Origin: a virus
Direction: 5' to 3' (one strand)
IMG/VR virus record: IMGVR_UViG_3300030098_004476
Coordinates: 4,834-33,153 of that record
DNA length: 28,320 bases
The position numbers and the translations under genes are program-made. The notes beneath the pieces were generated by a model, which made no database searches, was not told the origin of the DNA, and worked only from the letters and a program-made list of their open reading frames with translations. Shown here in pieces: positions 1 to 11,800 of the stretch; within the stretch, counting starts at the first letter, position 1; each line of letters opens with the position of its first letter.

Positions 1-2934
1 GCCACCAGTATCTCCAGCGTTAAAGGATTCTAACACTCCATCAATATATAAGAAACTTCCAACACCGTTTCCTCCATACACAAGAGCGACGTTATGCCAT
101 CTTCCATCATCACATAATGTAGTCGAAACCAAATCAGTAGTAACACCATTAGTTCCTATTCTACCTTGAATCTTCCCGTCAGACCTAACTTTTAGATAAG
201 TGTATGGGTCGTGTATTTTTAAGAAATATTGTTCATTTGTATCTTCAGTTCTAACCCAAGCTTCTATAGTTGCAGTAGCGCCAAAAGATTGACCTGATGC
301 GTATAAAATATAATCTGTAGGTGCACTAGTAGGGTCATTATCAAACACTCCCTGAGCAGTACCAATAAGTCCACCAGTCTGACTAATTTGAGTTCCACTA
401 ATGTAAAAGTTTTGTCCAGCTTGGTCGAATACTGAATCACTAGATTTATCATCAGAAATAGCAAAATTATGAACACGGAAATTAATTGAACCACCAGTTG
501 CACCATCAGCGCCTATTTGGAAATCAGTATCTCCTGTAGTTCCTACTATAAAATCAGAACCTAAATTAATACTACCGTCAGTTTTAGCGCGGTATCTATT
601 ATTATACATTTGTTTTCCTAGATAAATAGAAGGTCCCCACCAAGTATCATTGTGTGCAGTTTGGTGTTGATATATTATTTTAGTGTTAGTGTTATGAGTC
701 CAACTATCATTACTTGGTTTAGGAAACTTGTTAACATACAATGCAGCATCTTTTACAATTGCAGCACCAGACATATAGACTGGTATCTTTATATGAACCG
801 AAGCTCCACTAACATCAAGAGTTTGTCTAGTATCATTACCAGCACTATCTCTAAGTGGGAACTTTACTTCAGCTCCACCACCAGTTTTGTCTCCCCACAC
901 AGTGTTGCCATTTATTTTAAATGTAGAAGTGTTTTCGAAAGCGTCATTACCAGTTTTCATACTACCAAACATATGTACACCACTAACTTGTATACTACGG
1001 TAAGGCGCTAGCGTACAACCATAATCAGAATGCGTACCACTCAAAATTGCGGGGTAATTCTCACTGGCAGATTTAATCATTGAACCGTTATTATTATTTG
1101 TCATCGCTTGAATATATGCAGAACCACTAATGTATCCAACTGAACCTGTTGTTCCTAAAGTTAATATACCACCTGAACTTAATCCAGAGTGAGCATAAGC
1201 TCTCATATTTGAAACTAAGTTAATTGAATGTTCTACAATCCAACATCCACCGTGCCAAGCAGGTTTAGTTCCACTAACCTTAACTTTATAGTAAACGTTT
1301 GGTTCTTTAGATGGTAAATTAGCAGGATACCAATTGTTATTATCTGCACTGTTTAAAAGTAAAGTACCACTGTTATGAATGTATGTTCCAGTAACTCTAA
1401 ATCTAGGTTCTCCACCTGTATCACTTAAAGCTCTCAACATCAGTTCACCTCGTGGTGCACTAATTGAAGTACCTGATACAATATCTAATTTATTAGTACC
1501 TCCACCGTTTGGTGTTACAAAATCAAATCGTGGGTTAACCCAAGCTGCGTTTGTAAGTGTACCATTGTTACCACCAATACCACTGTCTACTGCAACTCCA
1601 GTACCTTCATCTAACTTCCACCATCCAACTGGGCTACCAACCCATTGTCCCTGATAAAGAAGTGTTACTTGTGCATCTGTCAGTTGAGTATCATAAACTG
1701 CAATGTTATGCATTCTACCTTGGAATGTATCTGCGCCAGCACCATCTGCTCCAATTTGAAAAGAGGAAGAACTGTAATCAGGACTACCTGTAGGGGTGTT
1801 GGTCGTTTGTAAATCACCGTTAATGTATAACTTTAATGAACCACTCTTATATGACCCAACAATGTGAACCCATTGATTTTTAAAATCAGTGATGTCAAAA
1901 TTTACACTTGAAGTTGCCCTATAAAAATTTAAAGTATTATTATAATGATATAATCTCCAACCTTTAGTGCCACCATCACTATAAGCAGCTAAGTAATCTG
2001 AACCTGAACCACCACTATCAATATAAAACCAACCAGATATTGTAAAATCATTATTTTCTAAATCAGCTTTATCTCCAACATTTATATAATCACCTGTGCC
2101 ATCAAAATTAACATAAGTAGAACTTTTTAGATTCAAAGTACCGCCACTAACGTGTATTGTATTTCCACTGACACTACCTGAACCTACTTGGTAAAGATGG
2201 TATTTAGATTTATCTTGTACAGTGTTAGTTAAAGTTAAGTCACTGTCTGTAGCACTACCATCATCGTTTGTAGCACCGTCATCACAGGTCCACCAGTGAA
2301 TTGGAGTACCGTGTGGTAACTCGCCCTTCATAATTTGACCGAGTTGAGCAGTAGAACTTGATACATTGTAAACCTGAACATCACGTATGTATCCGGGGAA
2401 ATACCTTCCATCTGAAAAAGCAGCCCTTCCTAAATGAGGACGTGCAATAGCATAACTGTGTGTGCCAGCAGATGCATAAGTATCATCTGAATATTGTACA
2501 CCATCAACGTGTAAACTTACATTATTACCGTCAGTCACTATAGCAAAGTGTTGCCAAGTTCCGCTAGTTAATACACCAGCAGAACCGCCTGTGTCTTTTG
2601 CAGCTACACCTCCTCCAGCAGAATCAACATACCCATATCTAAATGAGGTACCGTGACTGCCGTGGTTTCTAGTTTGCATTAAAATCTTTCTAGTTTCAGA
2701 ACTAGAATCAGAAAAAAGTACCTTTTCGCCTTGGTTAGTTTGTGACCCTGTATAGTAAACCCACATAGCTATAGTAGCTGTAGTTCCTGTAACTGTTGAC
2801 ATAGTGGTAGAACCACTAGCGTAAGCGTTAGTGCCATTCAACTGCATAGCAGAAGGCATATTCTGTACTAAAGAACCACTACTTAATGAACCTATGAGGT
2901 TACCACCGTATCCTACAAATTGAATATCTGCCAT
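1..2934 (-). CDS. LamG/concanavalin-like domain virion adhesin, 3' end missing
   Basis: The frame is open from the ATG at 2934 down to base 1 (at least 978 codons, no stop), so the C-terminus lies outside the window. At least three LamG/concanavalin A-like beta-sandwich modules can be seen: residues about 28-205 (with TIAMWVYY, WQHFAIV, LHVDGV), about 272-428 (FTISGWFYID, WVHIVGSY, LKLYINGD) and about 870 to the edge (ATIEAWVRT, WHNVALVYGG, FLYIDGV). A partial copy lies around 780-830 (FQIGADGA also occurs in module two). The stretches between them are rich in G, S, T and N and look like beta-solenoid or fibre material. LamG modules typically bind glycans, so a role in host attachment on the virion surface is inferred. 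The start is one base after the stop of the upstream gene, and GGAGGAAAG in that gene's end is a good ribosome site. LamG call is firm; the adhesin role is likely but unproven. Confidence 0.85.
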   Translation of the reverse strand, partial: MADIQFVGYGGNLIGSLSSGSLVQNMPSAMQLNGTNAYASGSTTMSTVTGTTATIAMWVYYTGSQTNQGEKVLFSDSSSETRKILMQTRNHGSHGTSFRYGYVDSAGGGVAAKDTGGSAGVLTSGTWQHFAIVTDGNNVSLHVDGVQYSDDTYASAGTHSYAIARPHLGRAAFSDGRYFPGYIRDVQVYNVSSSTAQLGQIMKGELPHGTPIHWWTCDDGATNDDGSATDSDLTLTNTVQDKSKYHLYQVGSGSVSGNTIHVSGGTLNLKSSTYVNFDGTGDYINVGDKADLENNDFTISGWFYIDSGGSGSDYLAAYSDGGTKGWRLYHYNNTLNFYRATSSVNFDITDFKNQWVHIVGSYKSGSLKLYINGDLQTTNTPTGSPDYSSSSFQIGADGAGADTFQGRMHNIAVYDTQLTDAQVTLLYQGQWVGSPVGWWKLDEGTGVAVDSGIGGNNGTLTNAAWVNPRFDFVTPNGGGTNKLDIVSGTSISAPRGELMLRALSDTGGEPRFRVTGTYIHNSGTLLLNSADNNNWYPANLPSKEPNVYYKVKVSGTKPAWHGGCWIVEHSINLVSNMRAYAHSGLSSGGILTLGTTGSVGYISGSAYIQAMTNNNNGSMIKSASENYPAILSGTHSDYGCTLAPYRSIQVSGVHMFGSMKTGNDAFENTSTFKINGNTVWGDKTGGGAEVKFPLRDSAGNDTRQTLDVSGASVHIKIPVYMSGAAIVKDAALYVNKFPKPSNDSWTHNTNTKIIYQHQTAHNDTWWGPSIYLGKQMYNNRYRAKTDGSINLGSDFIVGTTGDTDFQIGADGATGGSINFRVHNFAISDDKSSDSVFDQAGQNFYISGTQISQTGGLIGTAQGVFDNDPTSAPTDYILYASGQSFGATATIEAWVRTEDTNEQYFLKIHDPYTYLKVRSDGKIQGRIGTNGVTTDLVSTTLCDDGRWHNVALVYGGNGVGSFLYIDGVLESFNAGDTGG

Positions 2935-2935
2935 A

Positions 2936-5317
2936 CTAACTTATAATCTTTCCTCCTTTATTTATCACATTACCGTATACCTTTACATAACGTTCATCAC
3001 CAGTACTTCTATCTTCAACGTCTAATGTGGCACCTGCACTACCAAGTGTTAAGTTTCCTGATACTACATAACTTATGTTTAAACTACCATCTTGTAAATA
3101 CCAGTTTGTAACCTTTCCACTTTTAATATCGAAATTGCGACCTATATACCATATGTCTGTAGAACCTGCACCCTGTGGTGTCATATAATTGTTAGGAACT
3201 CCGTTAAATGTAAAATCTCTGATAACTGATATATCTCTGTTAGGAGCGCAGTTACCTCCAGATATAATTAAATTGTAAAATGCGTTACCTCCAGTAAAAC
3301 CAGCAGCTGCCTCGTGTTCTATACCTTCACCCCAAGTAACACCAGACACCATCATTGTTCCACTATTATGATGCATCTGCCCACCATCGAACATATAGAA
3401 AGTAGCATTGTTAAACTCATCTCCACCATTGTTTTTAACTACAGAACCACTATAATCTTGAGTACCAGCTTTTTGTGCTAATGATTTAGTGTTCGAAGTG
3501 AGTGGCCAATATAATTTACCACTTGGTCCAATAATCATAGAACCAAATTCAAATTGAGCCCACGCACCATCACGCGTCCAACTACTTGTCGTAGCCTGTG
3601 AAGTTAACATAGTTTGATAGTTAGCTGCACCGTAGTTTCTTAAATCTAACGTACCAGATATAAAAGTTTGAACACCTCGTTCTGCAAAAAATCCACCAGC
3701 GTAAGGTTCAACAGCTGTTGAACCGCCTCTAAGTTCTAGATGTGAACCAGCCGCTATTTTCATCTCATTATGTATATGGAAAGGCCCCCCGGTAAATGTA
3801 CCGTTACTTGTTTGTAATCCGTTACTACCAGAAATGTGAGCATTATACCAATGGAACCTCCTACCATATCCTGTTTGAGCAGCACCACTTGCTGGATTAC
3901 CAGCAATAGTCACATTCTTATAATCATTTTGATTTATTGTTACAATAGAAGCAGAATATCCATTCTGCCACAACAACGTACCACTGCCGTGATAGAACCC
4001 AACAGGTATAGTGTTAAATGTAAAGGTATTACCGTAGTTACCTAAGTATGTACCTATATTTACATACATACTTGAATAACTGTTATACCCTTTAGAGTTA
4101 AATGTAGTTGTTCCACTACTAAACTGAAGGTAAGGGTAACCAGTGCTTCCACTTGCATCGCCATAATTAGCCTTTAATGAACCTATTATAAGATTTGAAT
4201 CTCCACCCCAAATAGATGCACACCCATATAGATATACAGATTGGAAAGAACCTTCATTACTTCCGTCAGTCTTTTTGTCATATATACCAGCATTTCCTTT
4301 AGCTGGATATGCTCCCAAACTAACTGTTCCTCCTTGACAATCTAAAATAGCTCTACTATATCTATAGTAATCTCGGTCAAAATTCATAGCTGAAGGTTGA
4401 TTACCACCTAACCAAGCGTTTTTCATTGAGTTGTCACGAGCGTCCATCCAAGTCATACCACTGACTACAAGGTTTCTATTAGTAGTCTCATATTTTAATA
4501 AGAATCTACCTTTGTATAAATATAAATAATGTTCTATTGTTAAATCACTACGAGGTCTTACTGTATGTTGAGCATAGGTAGGACTAGCTCGAGCATCCCA
4601 AGGTATATCAATTACCAAGTCCCAAGGACCTGAATCTTGAGTTGTATCTGCCCATTGAATATACATATTAGTATCCCAACCAGATACACTATCTCCTTCT
4701 GCATCATCTGGTGCTTTAATATAAAGCATACCTTTATTGTGATAAATTGCACCGTTAGTTAATTCAAAGTAACGGTCCGCAGATGTATTTTGCCCTACAA
4801 AATAACAAGTGCCACTTGTAAAATAAACTTCAGCATTTGCACTAGTTGATGCCATACCTTTTCCAATATACCAAACACCAGTAGAACCTGTTAATATTTT
4901 TCCACTATCTTCTACAACGAACCCATAAGTTGTGGCATTACTTCCAGAAGCAACTTTCAAAGTACTTCCTGATAAATCTAATTGACCTTCGTGTTTAACA
5001 GTTAAATTATTAGTAACAGTTAAATTATAACCAGCTGAATTGAAAGTTCCTTTTTCTAAAATTAAATCATTATCTACTTGTAAAGTGTTTTGTTGTTGAA
5101 CACTCCAGTCACCTTGACTACTACTTACAGTTAAGTTCTGACATTGAATAGCGGCATTGACATAACACTTATCTTTTCCTGTTGGGATGATGACTGTGTC
5201 TACGTGGGTCCCAATACTATCTCCCGGATATCCCGAGCCAAGGTCCCAATTTGCGGGTGCAGTCCAATCTCCGGGACTACCTGCGGTCCTGCTCCACGTA
5301 AATGTTCTAGATGCCAT
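2936..5317 (-). CDS. Large beta-rich virion fibre/receptor-binding candidate (793 aa)
   Basis: A 793-residue protein, rich in G, S, T, N and Y, with no signal peptide or membrane segment. The N-terminus (residues 4-50) has the pattern W....G....W....NW.....P...D.V.IP, common at the start of parallel beta-helix surface proteins. It is followed by NLTV..NLTV steps (residues about 80-120) that look like beta-solenoid rungs. Short GSG/SGT motifs recur about every 25-40 residues. It sits between a small structural gene and the LamG gene on the same strand, with AAGGAGA before its ATG, so it belongs to the virion adhesion cluster. A tail fibre or spike function is inferred. I did not recognise a catalytic site; a polysaccharide-degrading function of the kind known for some beta-helix tail spikes cannot be excluded. 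Confidence 0.7.
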   Translation of the reverse strand: MASRTFTWSRTAGSPGDWTAPANWDLGSGYPGDSIGTHVDTVIIPTGKDKCYVNAAIQCQNLTVSSSQGDWSVQQQNTLQVDNDLILEKGTFNSAGYNLTVTNNLTVKHEGQLDLSGSTLKVASGSNATTYGFVVEDSGKILTGSTGVWYIGKGMASTSANAEVYFTSGTCYFVGQNTSADRYFELTNGAIYHNKGMLYIKAPDDAEGDSVSGWDTNMYIQWADTTQDSGPWDLVIDIPWDARASPTYAQHTVRPRSDLTIEHYLYLYKGRFLLKYETTNRNLVVSGMTWMDARDNSMKNAWLGGNQPSAMNFDRDYYRYSRAILDCQGGTVSLGAYPAKGNAGIYDKKTDGSNEGSFQSVYLYGCASIWGGDSNLIIGSLKANYGDASGSTGYPYLQFSSGTTTFNSKGYNSYSSMYVNIGTYLGNYGNTFTFNTIPVGFYHGSGTLLWQNGYSASIVTINQNDYKNVTIAGNPASGAAQTGYGRRFHWYNAHISGSNGLQTSNGTFTGGPFHIHNEMKIAAGSHLELRGGSTAVEPYAGGFFAERGVQTFISGTLDLRNYGAANYQTMLTSQATTSSWTRDGAWAQFEFGSMIIGPSGKLYWPLTSNTKSLAQKAGTQDYSGSVVKNNGGDEFNNATFYMFDGGQMHHNSGTMMVSGVTWGEGIEHEAAAGFTGGNAFYNLIISGGNCAPNRDISVIRDFTFNGVPNNYMTPQGAGSTDIWYIGRNFDIKSGKVTNWYLQDGSLNISYVVSGNLTLGSAGATLDVEDRSTGDERYVKVYGNVINKGGKIIS

Positions 5318-5331
5318 CTAAATAATTCTCC

Positions 5332-5778
5332 TTAATTCAAGGCGTATAAATATGCTTCGACACCAGCTGATGTTCCAGCAGATGTAGATGCTACAAGAGC
5401 TACATACCTGTATTTGTTATTAAAAGGAATGTGTTTTGTATTTGTGGCTGCAATGTTTTGGGTAGAACCAACTTTATCCCATACCTTTGCATAACCTGTA
5501 GCACCGTAGTTAACAGCACCAGAAGCGTATGCAGCGAACATCTCTACATCAATAGCTTGGCTTCCTGAATTGTAAACAAACCAAGAACCTCCTCTACCAG
5601 TTAATGTTTGTTTTTGAATTAACACTGTCTGGGCTGTAGTTACTGACCCTGTTGCTGTGGTATAAACTAACCCAGTTGAAGAATCATCTGGGGCAGTTAC
5701 AACACGCATTGCTGTACCGTCTGTTACTTGTGTGTAAGAGTCAAATTGTCTTCCTGAAACGTTATCACTTATGGCCAT
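5332..5778 (-). CDS. Small virion structural protein (148 aa)
   Basis: A 148-residue all-beta-looking protein with alternating hydrophobic and small polar residues, no Cys and no membrane segment. Its end (KYRYVALVASTSAGTSAG) resembles small head-tail or tail-associated beta proteins, but I cannot assign a family. It has its own TATA box at 5808-5819 and a strong ribosome site (GAGGTGA) before the ATG, which suggests that it is made in larger amounts than the giant fibre upstream. The stop lies just before AAGGAGA, the ribosome site of the 793-residue gene. Candidate roles are a minor capsid or fibre-base protein. The gene is convincing; the function is not known. Confidence 0.65.
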   Translation of the reverse strand: MAISDNVSGRQFDSYTQVTDGTAMRVVTAPDDSSTGLVYTTATGSVTTAQTVLIQKQTLTGRGGSWFVYNSGSQAIDVEMFAAYASGAVNYGATGYAKVWDKVGSTQNIAATNTKHIPFNNKYRYVALVASTSAGTSAGVEAYLYALN

Positions 5779-5806
5779 AATTTCACCTCACTGATAACAA
5801 CGTGGA

Positions 5807-5820
5807 ATTTATATATAAAG
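5807..5820 (-). promoter_or_regulatory. Archaeal TATA promoter for the 148-aa virion gene
   Basis: Read on the minus strand this is CTTTATATATAAAT, an excellent archaeal TATA element. It predicts a transcript start near 5789, just before the GAGGTGA ribosome site and the ATG at 5778. The core TTTATATATAAA is itself a palindrome, so in isolation it has no direction; the downstream gene orients it. Confidence 0.65.
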
Positions 5821-5827
5821 ATTGTCC

Positions 5828-8800
5828 TTAATCTTTGACAACCCAAACACCGGGAGCAACTATTACAAAAGTCTTATTTGCTCCCCTATAAGCAGCTATT
5901 GATACAGTAGCGGAAGCACTATTACTACCTCCTTCATAAATAACATCGGAACTACCAGCTTGTTTCTGAACAGTCAGTGCTCCTTCTGGGTCTGCGTCCC
6001 ATCTTTGCATAACTGTTATCTCTAACCCTGTATACTTAGATTCAGCAAGAGGTAATTCAGTTGGGATAGCTCCTGCACCCGGTGGACTTGTTGCTTCTGC
6101 TTTTACATACTGGGTGTTAGGTTGATGTTGTAAAATTGCATTTGAGTCAAAACCAGCGTGTATTGCACGTAAATATACAGACTCTCCTATATCTTTTTGA
6201 ATTGCACCTCCAGATACGTGCAAACTAGATGAAGGTGCATCTGTACCTATACCTAGTCCTGTGTCATCAATTCTCATTATATCTGCGTTTTGTATAGTAA
6301 ACCTTATTGGAACTACTGCTGAACCAGTAGATTGAAGTTTTAATGTACTTCCTCTGTGTTCCATTAAGTAATATCCGTTATGACCACTTCTATTATTTTG
6401 TAATTTAATAGATGGGTCTACATCTCCACCTAACACGTGAAGTAAATCATCAGGTGCTGTTGTGCCTATACCAAAATTGCCGTTAGTTAACATAGACATT
6501 TTAGTACTAGTTCCAGCTGATTTAAACCTTATATCACCATCGGCTTCATACTCTATAGCAGCGGTACTTCCACTTCTTATATGGAAAACGGGGTTGCCTG
6601 TATCATTATAAATTGCATATTCTTTATCATAATGGGTTGTTAAATTATTTCCAGAATCAAGACTTAAATCTTTACCAGCAGTTCTAATATACAATTCATT
6701 AGGTCCTTCAATTACTGCACCTTTACTGTAATTATTACCTGTTGTTTTAAATCTAAGATATTCACTACTTGCTCTACTTCCACTCATATAAGTAGTTGCA
6801 CCATCTGTAGTAGAACCTGTTGCGTGTCTAAATGCAATATAACGACTTTTGTTAGTCCATATATCTGTGTATGCATCATCAGTAGTACCTAAAGCTTGTC
6901 CAGCATTACCAGCTAGAACTGCTGCATAAGTATCCTCTACACCTATTCTTTTTATATCAGTAAATGCAACACCTGTAGTGTCTTGGAATCTAGATACAAT
7001 GTTTGTACCACTAACGTGAAATGCTGTGGCAGGACTGGATGTTCCTACACCTAATTTTCGACCAAGTGTTCTAAGATATAGATTTTTACTGTCATCACCG
7101 AAATGCATATTGTATGAATATATTATGTGGTCCGTCTGGAAATCTAAAGTAGAATCAGAAGCTTCTAAACGTAATACATATCCGTTATTAGATGTGTTTT
7201 TAAATCTACCTACAAAACTACTAACATCATCATATACATCTAATTTGTAACTAGGGTTAGTTGTGCCTATACCTATATGTTTATCTGCACTATCTAAATG
7301 CAATACAGATGTACCGTCTTGAGCAGCAAGTACTAAATCATAACCAGAAGCTTTAGGTTGTAACGTTACTGGAGAACTAGCCCCTGCTGCAATTCTAAAG
7401 GTTTCAGTTCCTCTATAATTAAAATTAGTTATTCCTGCTTCAGAATTAAGGTTTACATTATCTGCTGCATATAATTGTAAGTGTCCACTAGAACCAGATA
7501 TAAGATTAGCATTTATGTTTATGTTAGATGCGACAGTTAATGTGTCAGTTCCTTTAACATATGTTAATCCTGCATCACCACCAAACGAAGAGCCACCGTC
7601 GTTAAACTGGACTTGAGTATCAGAACCGGCAGCACTACCGCCTCCTCCAGCGGCAGAACCGTTGTTAGTTAGTGCAATGTCGTTACCGTCATCGTCTGTA
7701 TAATATAAATTAGCAGGGTCATCATTTTTAACCCAGAGTTTTCCAAAAGCAGCTGTATGATTAGGTGCTGATGCTCGTTCTTTGATTTCTATTGCAGGGT
7801 CAGAACCGTGTAATCCTACAAGACCATCATCGTGAACTGTAAATAACCAATTCTGGGAACTGTCAACTACTTTAAACAAATAAGTACCTGCAGCACCTCC
7901 TAAATCAGCTTGTACATCTCCTTTACTATCTAACCTGATTCTTTCGCCACCGGTATCTGTTTCTAAAGCTAACTGACCGTGATGGGATTTTATTACAGTG
8001 TCGCCACCACTATTCATACCGAAAGTAGTGTAGTGACTTCCATCCCAAGCTAAAGTCAAAGGTACTCCGTTATCGGCATCTACAACTGTAACTTTACCAG
8101 TAGCAATGTGACTGGTATTACCTACAAGTAAACCTCCCTTACCTGCTGTTCCATAGTTACTATCTGTAGAAAAGACTACACTTGGTATACTACCCGAAAT
8201 TGTTGGGTCAAGGCTTGCAGATGTTTCTGAAGCAAACCCAAGTCCCATATCTCCAGCACCACTTCTGCGCCAAGCATTACTAACTAACCATCTTCTAGCA
8301 TTACTAGACCAATTACTATTACCGTGGAAAAGTAAAGAACCAAAGTTACCATAATCTTGTCCACCAGAATTATAACCTGCTGTACCAGCTAATACTAAAG
8401 ATACAGCTCTACCACCACCCATTGCGTTTTGATGTAAACTAGTTTGCTCAGCTGCTCCTATAACCATATAAGGTGGTTCTGCACGACCACCACCCATTTG
8501 TGAATGTTTACCTCCAATACCAGCTAAAACATAAGAACCTGAACCTAAAGATGGTGCATACAATGATGTTACCCTTGTGTGTGTAGAACTAGTATATGCA
8601 GTAGAAGTAATACCTGTACCAGAAATAGTTAAACCTTGTCCTTGTCTTAAAGTGTCTGGTGCAATAACTCCTATACCAACTCCTTGAGTAGAGTTCATAG
8701 TCATACCAGAAACGCCAGCAGTCAATAAGTGTAAAGTGTCAGCTGCACTTCTAGACATACCTGTATTTTGGTCACCATAAAATCCATAATTAGCTTCTCC

Positions 8801-11800
8801 ACCAGTTGGAGTTAAATCTAATAAAGGTCCACCACTTGTTGCTGAATAAAGTTTACTTGCATCTAAGTGCATACGTGGATTACTTGAAATGTAAAAATCC
8901 ATTCTATTACTATATCTATACAAACCTAATGTTGAATCTGCACCAAGGAATAACTTACTATAACTACCATCGTTAGCCATACGCACTGTTTCATAACCAC
9001 CAACAGTGAAACGCATTGTTTCTAAAGCGTGATTATAACCTATGTGCCCAATAGCGTTACTTGACGTGTCACCAAATAATAATCTACCTTCGTGAGTATC
9101 ATCACTTACATCAATGAGTATACCTTTATCATTAGCAGATGTTAGAACGTGTAATGGTTGTTGAGGTGTAGTTGTGCCTATACCTACTTTACCATCAGGT
9201 TGTATTGTAAAGATTGCATTAGCGTCATCTGCCGTTGATTCTAAGGAACTTCCTGTATCACTTAAACTACTTTTATATGCTACCCCCCATTTGAAAGAAG
9301 TACCATAAAGAGGACCACTATACCATCCTGCTGTATTAGGATGATTATATGAATAAACACCACCGGGTCTATTAGCTCCATTATATGTTAATAGTTTAAT
9401 ACCAGCTGCGGTATATCCTGCACCTGAACCCATAATTTTCAGATAAGTGTTTTGATTTGCATCTGTTGCTCCAATGTTAACTGCATTACTAAAAGTACTA
9501 GTTCCTCCTCCTTGTAACTCTACACCTGTTCCAAGATTTAAATTACTACTTCCAGTAATATTTCCTACAACGTGAAGTTTTTCACTGGGTGCATCAGTGC
9601 CTACACCAACTCCACCATTAGATTGTTTTAACACTAATTGATTACTGTTTCCATTTGTAGTCATAACTAGGTTAGAAGTTGCGTTTTGTGTTATATTGAA
9701 AATACCAGTGTCATTTCGTAAAGTGGAATTACCATCGTGATATAAGTAAAAATCATCACTATCACCAGCTGCAAGTGTATGACTATCTTGTACTCTTAAA
9801 TTACCATTTATATCTACAATAGTCCCATTGTAAGTAAAGTTAGCATTACCTTCAATAGTGTTAGCACCTGTCCATATAGCTAGTTGATTATCTACCGGTG
9901 TTCCCGATTTAGAAACGTCACCGCCTCCGGCTGCTGCAACAGCAGTAGTTACATAAGCAGTAGAAGCTGCTTTAGTACTGTTATCACTTGAAGTCATTGT
10001 TCCAACAACCGGAGTAGTGTTGAAAGTAGCAAGACCTGCTTCTGACATATCAAAAGATAATGCAGTTACTTGACCTGTATCATTATCAACACCTGTAATG
10101 TTTAGGTCTTTATCTGTGCCTTTAGCTTGTAACCAGACATTATCATTAGTATCCATATAAACAGTAAACTTGTTACCACCAGCTTTACTAAATTTAACAT
10201 CTCCACCAGCAGCATCAAGTGTAATGTCATCAGCGACATCTAAAAGAAAATCTCCACTAGACACATCATATTCATTGTCTGATATAGTAGTGTAAGAACT
10301 TGAACCAATTTTTGCACTTCCTCGAACATCTAATTTAGCAGTAGGTCCACTTGTACCTATGCCTACGTCACCACCAGCTTCTAAAAATAATACATTATCT
10401 GCTACACCCACTTCTGCAAAATTAAGACCATTCTGGGTAGAATCCAAACCTAAGTTCCAATCCGACCTTCCTGAATCTATATCTTCCAATCTAAGTCGAG
10501 GTGTATTTCCTTTAATTTGTATTTCTGGGGCAGACCCTGATACTACTAATGAATATCCGGGTGAAGCTGTACCTATACCTACATTAGAACCAGAGGTTAC
10601 AATAAAACTAGGAACTCCTTCATCTCCATATGCTTTAACCATAAACGGGTGTCTATCAGCATTACCACTAACACCTAATACATATCCACCAGAACCGCTA
10701 TTTTCGTCATCACCAGAACTATATCCAAATTGCCCATATCTGAAAAAAGAATAAGACCAACGTCTGTTTGATTGTCCCAAATTAGCACTAGAATCAGAAG
10801 TAGGAATGAATGAAGTATATACTTGTGTAGAACCTAAGAAAAGACTTCCACCAACACCACCAATCTTACCAAACCCTGTACCGTCATTATTAGTGTCTCC
10901 AAAATAAATACCTTTAGAACCATTGTTAAACATATACATTCCATAAGTATTACTTCCTTGCATAACGTGTAAAGGATAACTCGGATTAGTTGAACCTATA
11001 CCTACATTACCACCATTTTTAAAGGTAACCATCTGAGCTCCTCCACCCTGATAATCGTATACTGCTAAATCTCCATTTGTTTCATAAAGAGCCCATAAAT
11101 TAGTTCCAGCAGTATTTTGATAATAAAATGCTCCTCCAGTCCTTCTCAAATAATAATCTTGGGTAGTATGAATAGCTCCGGAAACATCTAACGTTTTAAC
11201 AGGGCTATCTGTACCTATACCTACCCTATTGTTTGCGGTAAGGCGCATAGTTTCTGAACCACTAGTGTAAAACGATGTTATACCGTGGTCGTAAGTAGTT
11301 GCATTTTTTTGTGTCTGTCCTACTTTGAATTCAGACAAACCTACATTTGGAGTAGCATTTTTAAGATATTCTAAAGAAACTGCATAATTCCAATTGTGTG
11401 AATATCCTAATGTTAATTTAGGATTACCACTATTACCCATCACCCAAAGATTACCTTGACCGTAACCTAATAATTGAACGTTGTTACCGTCTAATAAAAT
11501 ACCATCATCGAACCGAGCTGCATATCCATTACTTCCTGAGATAACGTGTAAAAGTGCACTAGGGTTATTCGTATTTATACCTACGTTACCACCAGCAAGA
11601 ATACGCATTCTTTCAGTGCCATTGGTTGCAATTTTAAGAGGTACATCTGCTGCATATGACCATATATAAGATTCATTAGTGTTATTATTATATCCAACAT
11701 CTAATCGTCTACTATCACTTTCATCGAAAACAGCTAAACCATTTGCAGTAGAAGCAGCATTAGTGTTTCTTAACATCAAACCAGCATCGCCTGCAACACT

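Noticed and set aside
652-1011. Plus-strand open frame of 119 codons inside the LamG gene
   Set aside because: It is antisense to a frame that is open for 978 codons with clear LamG motifs; its own product has no domain and odd composition.
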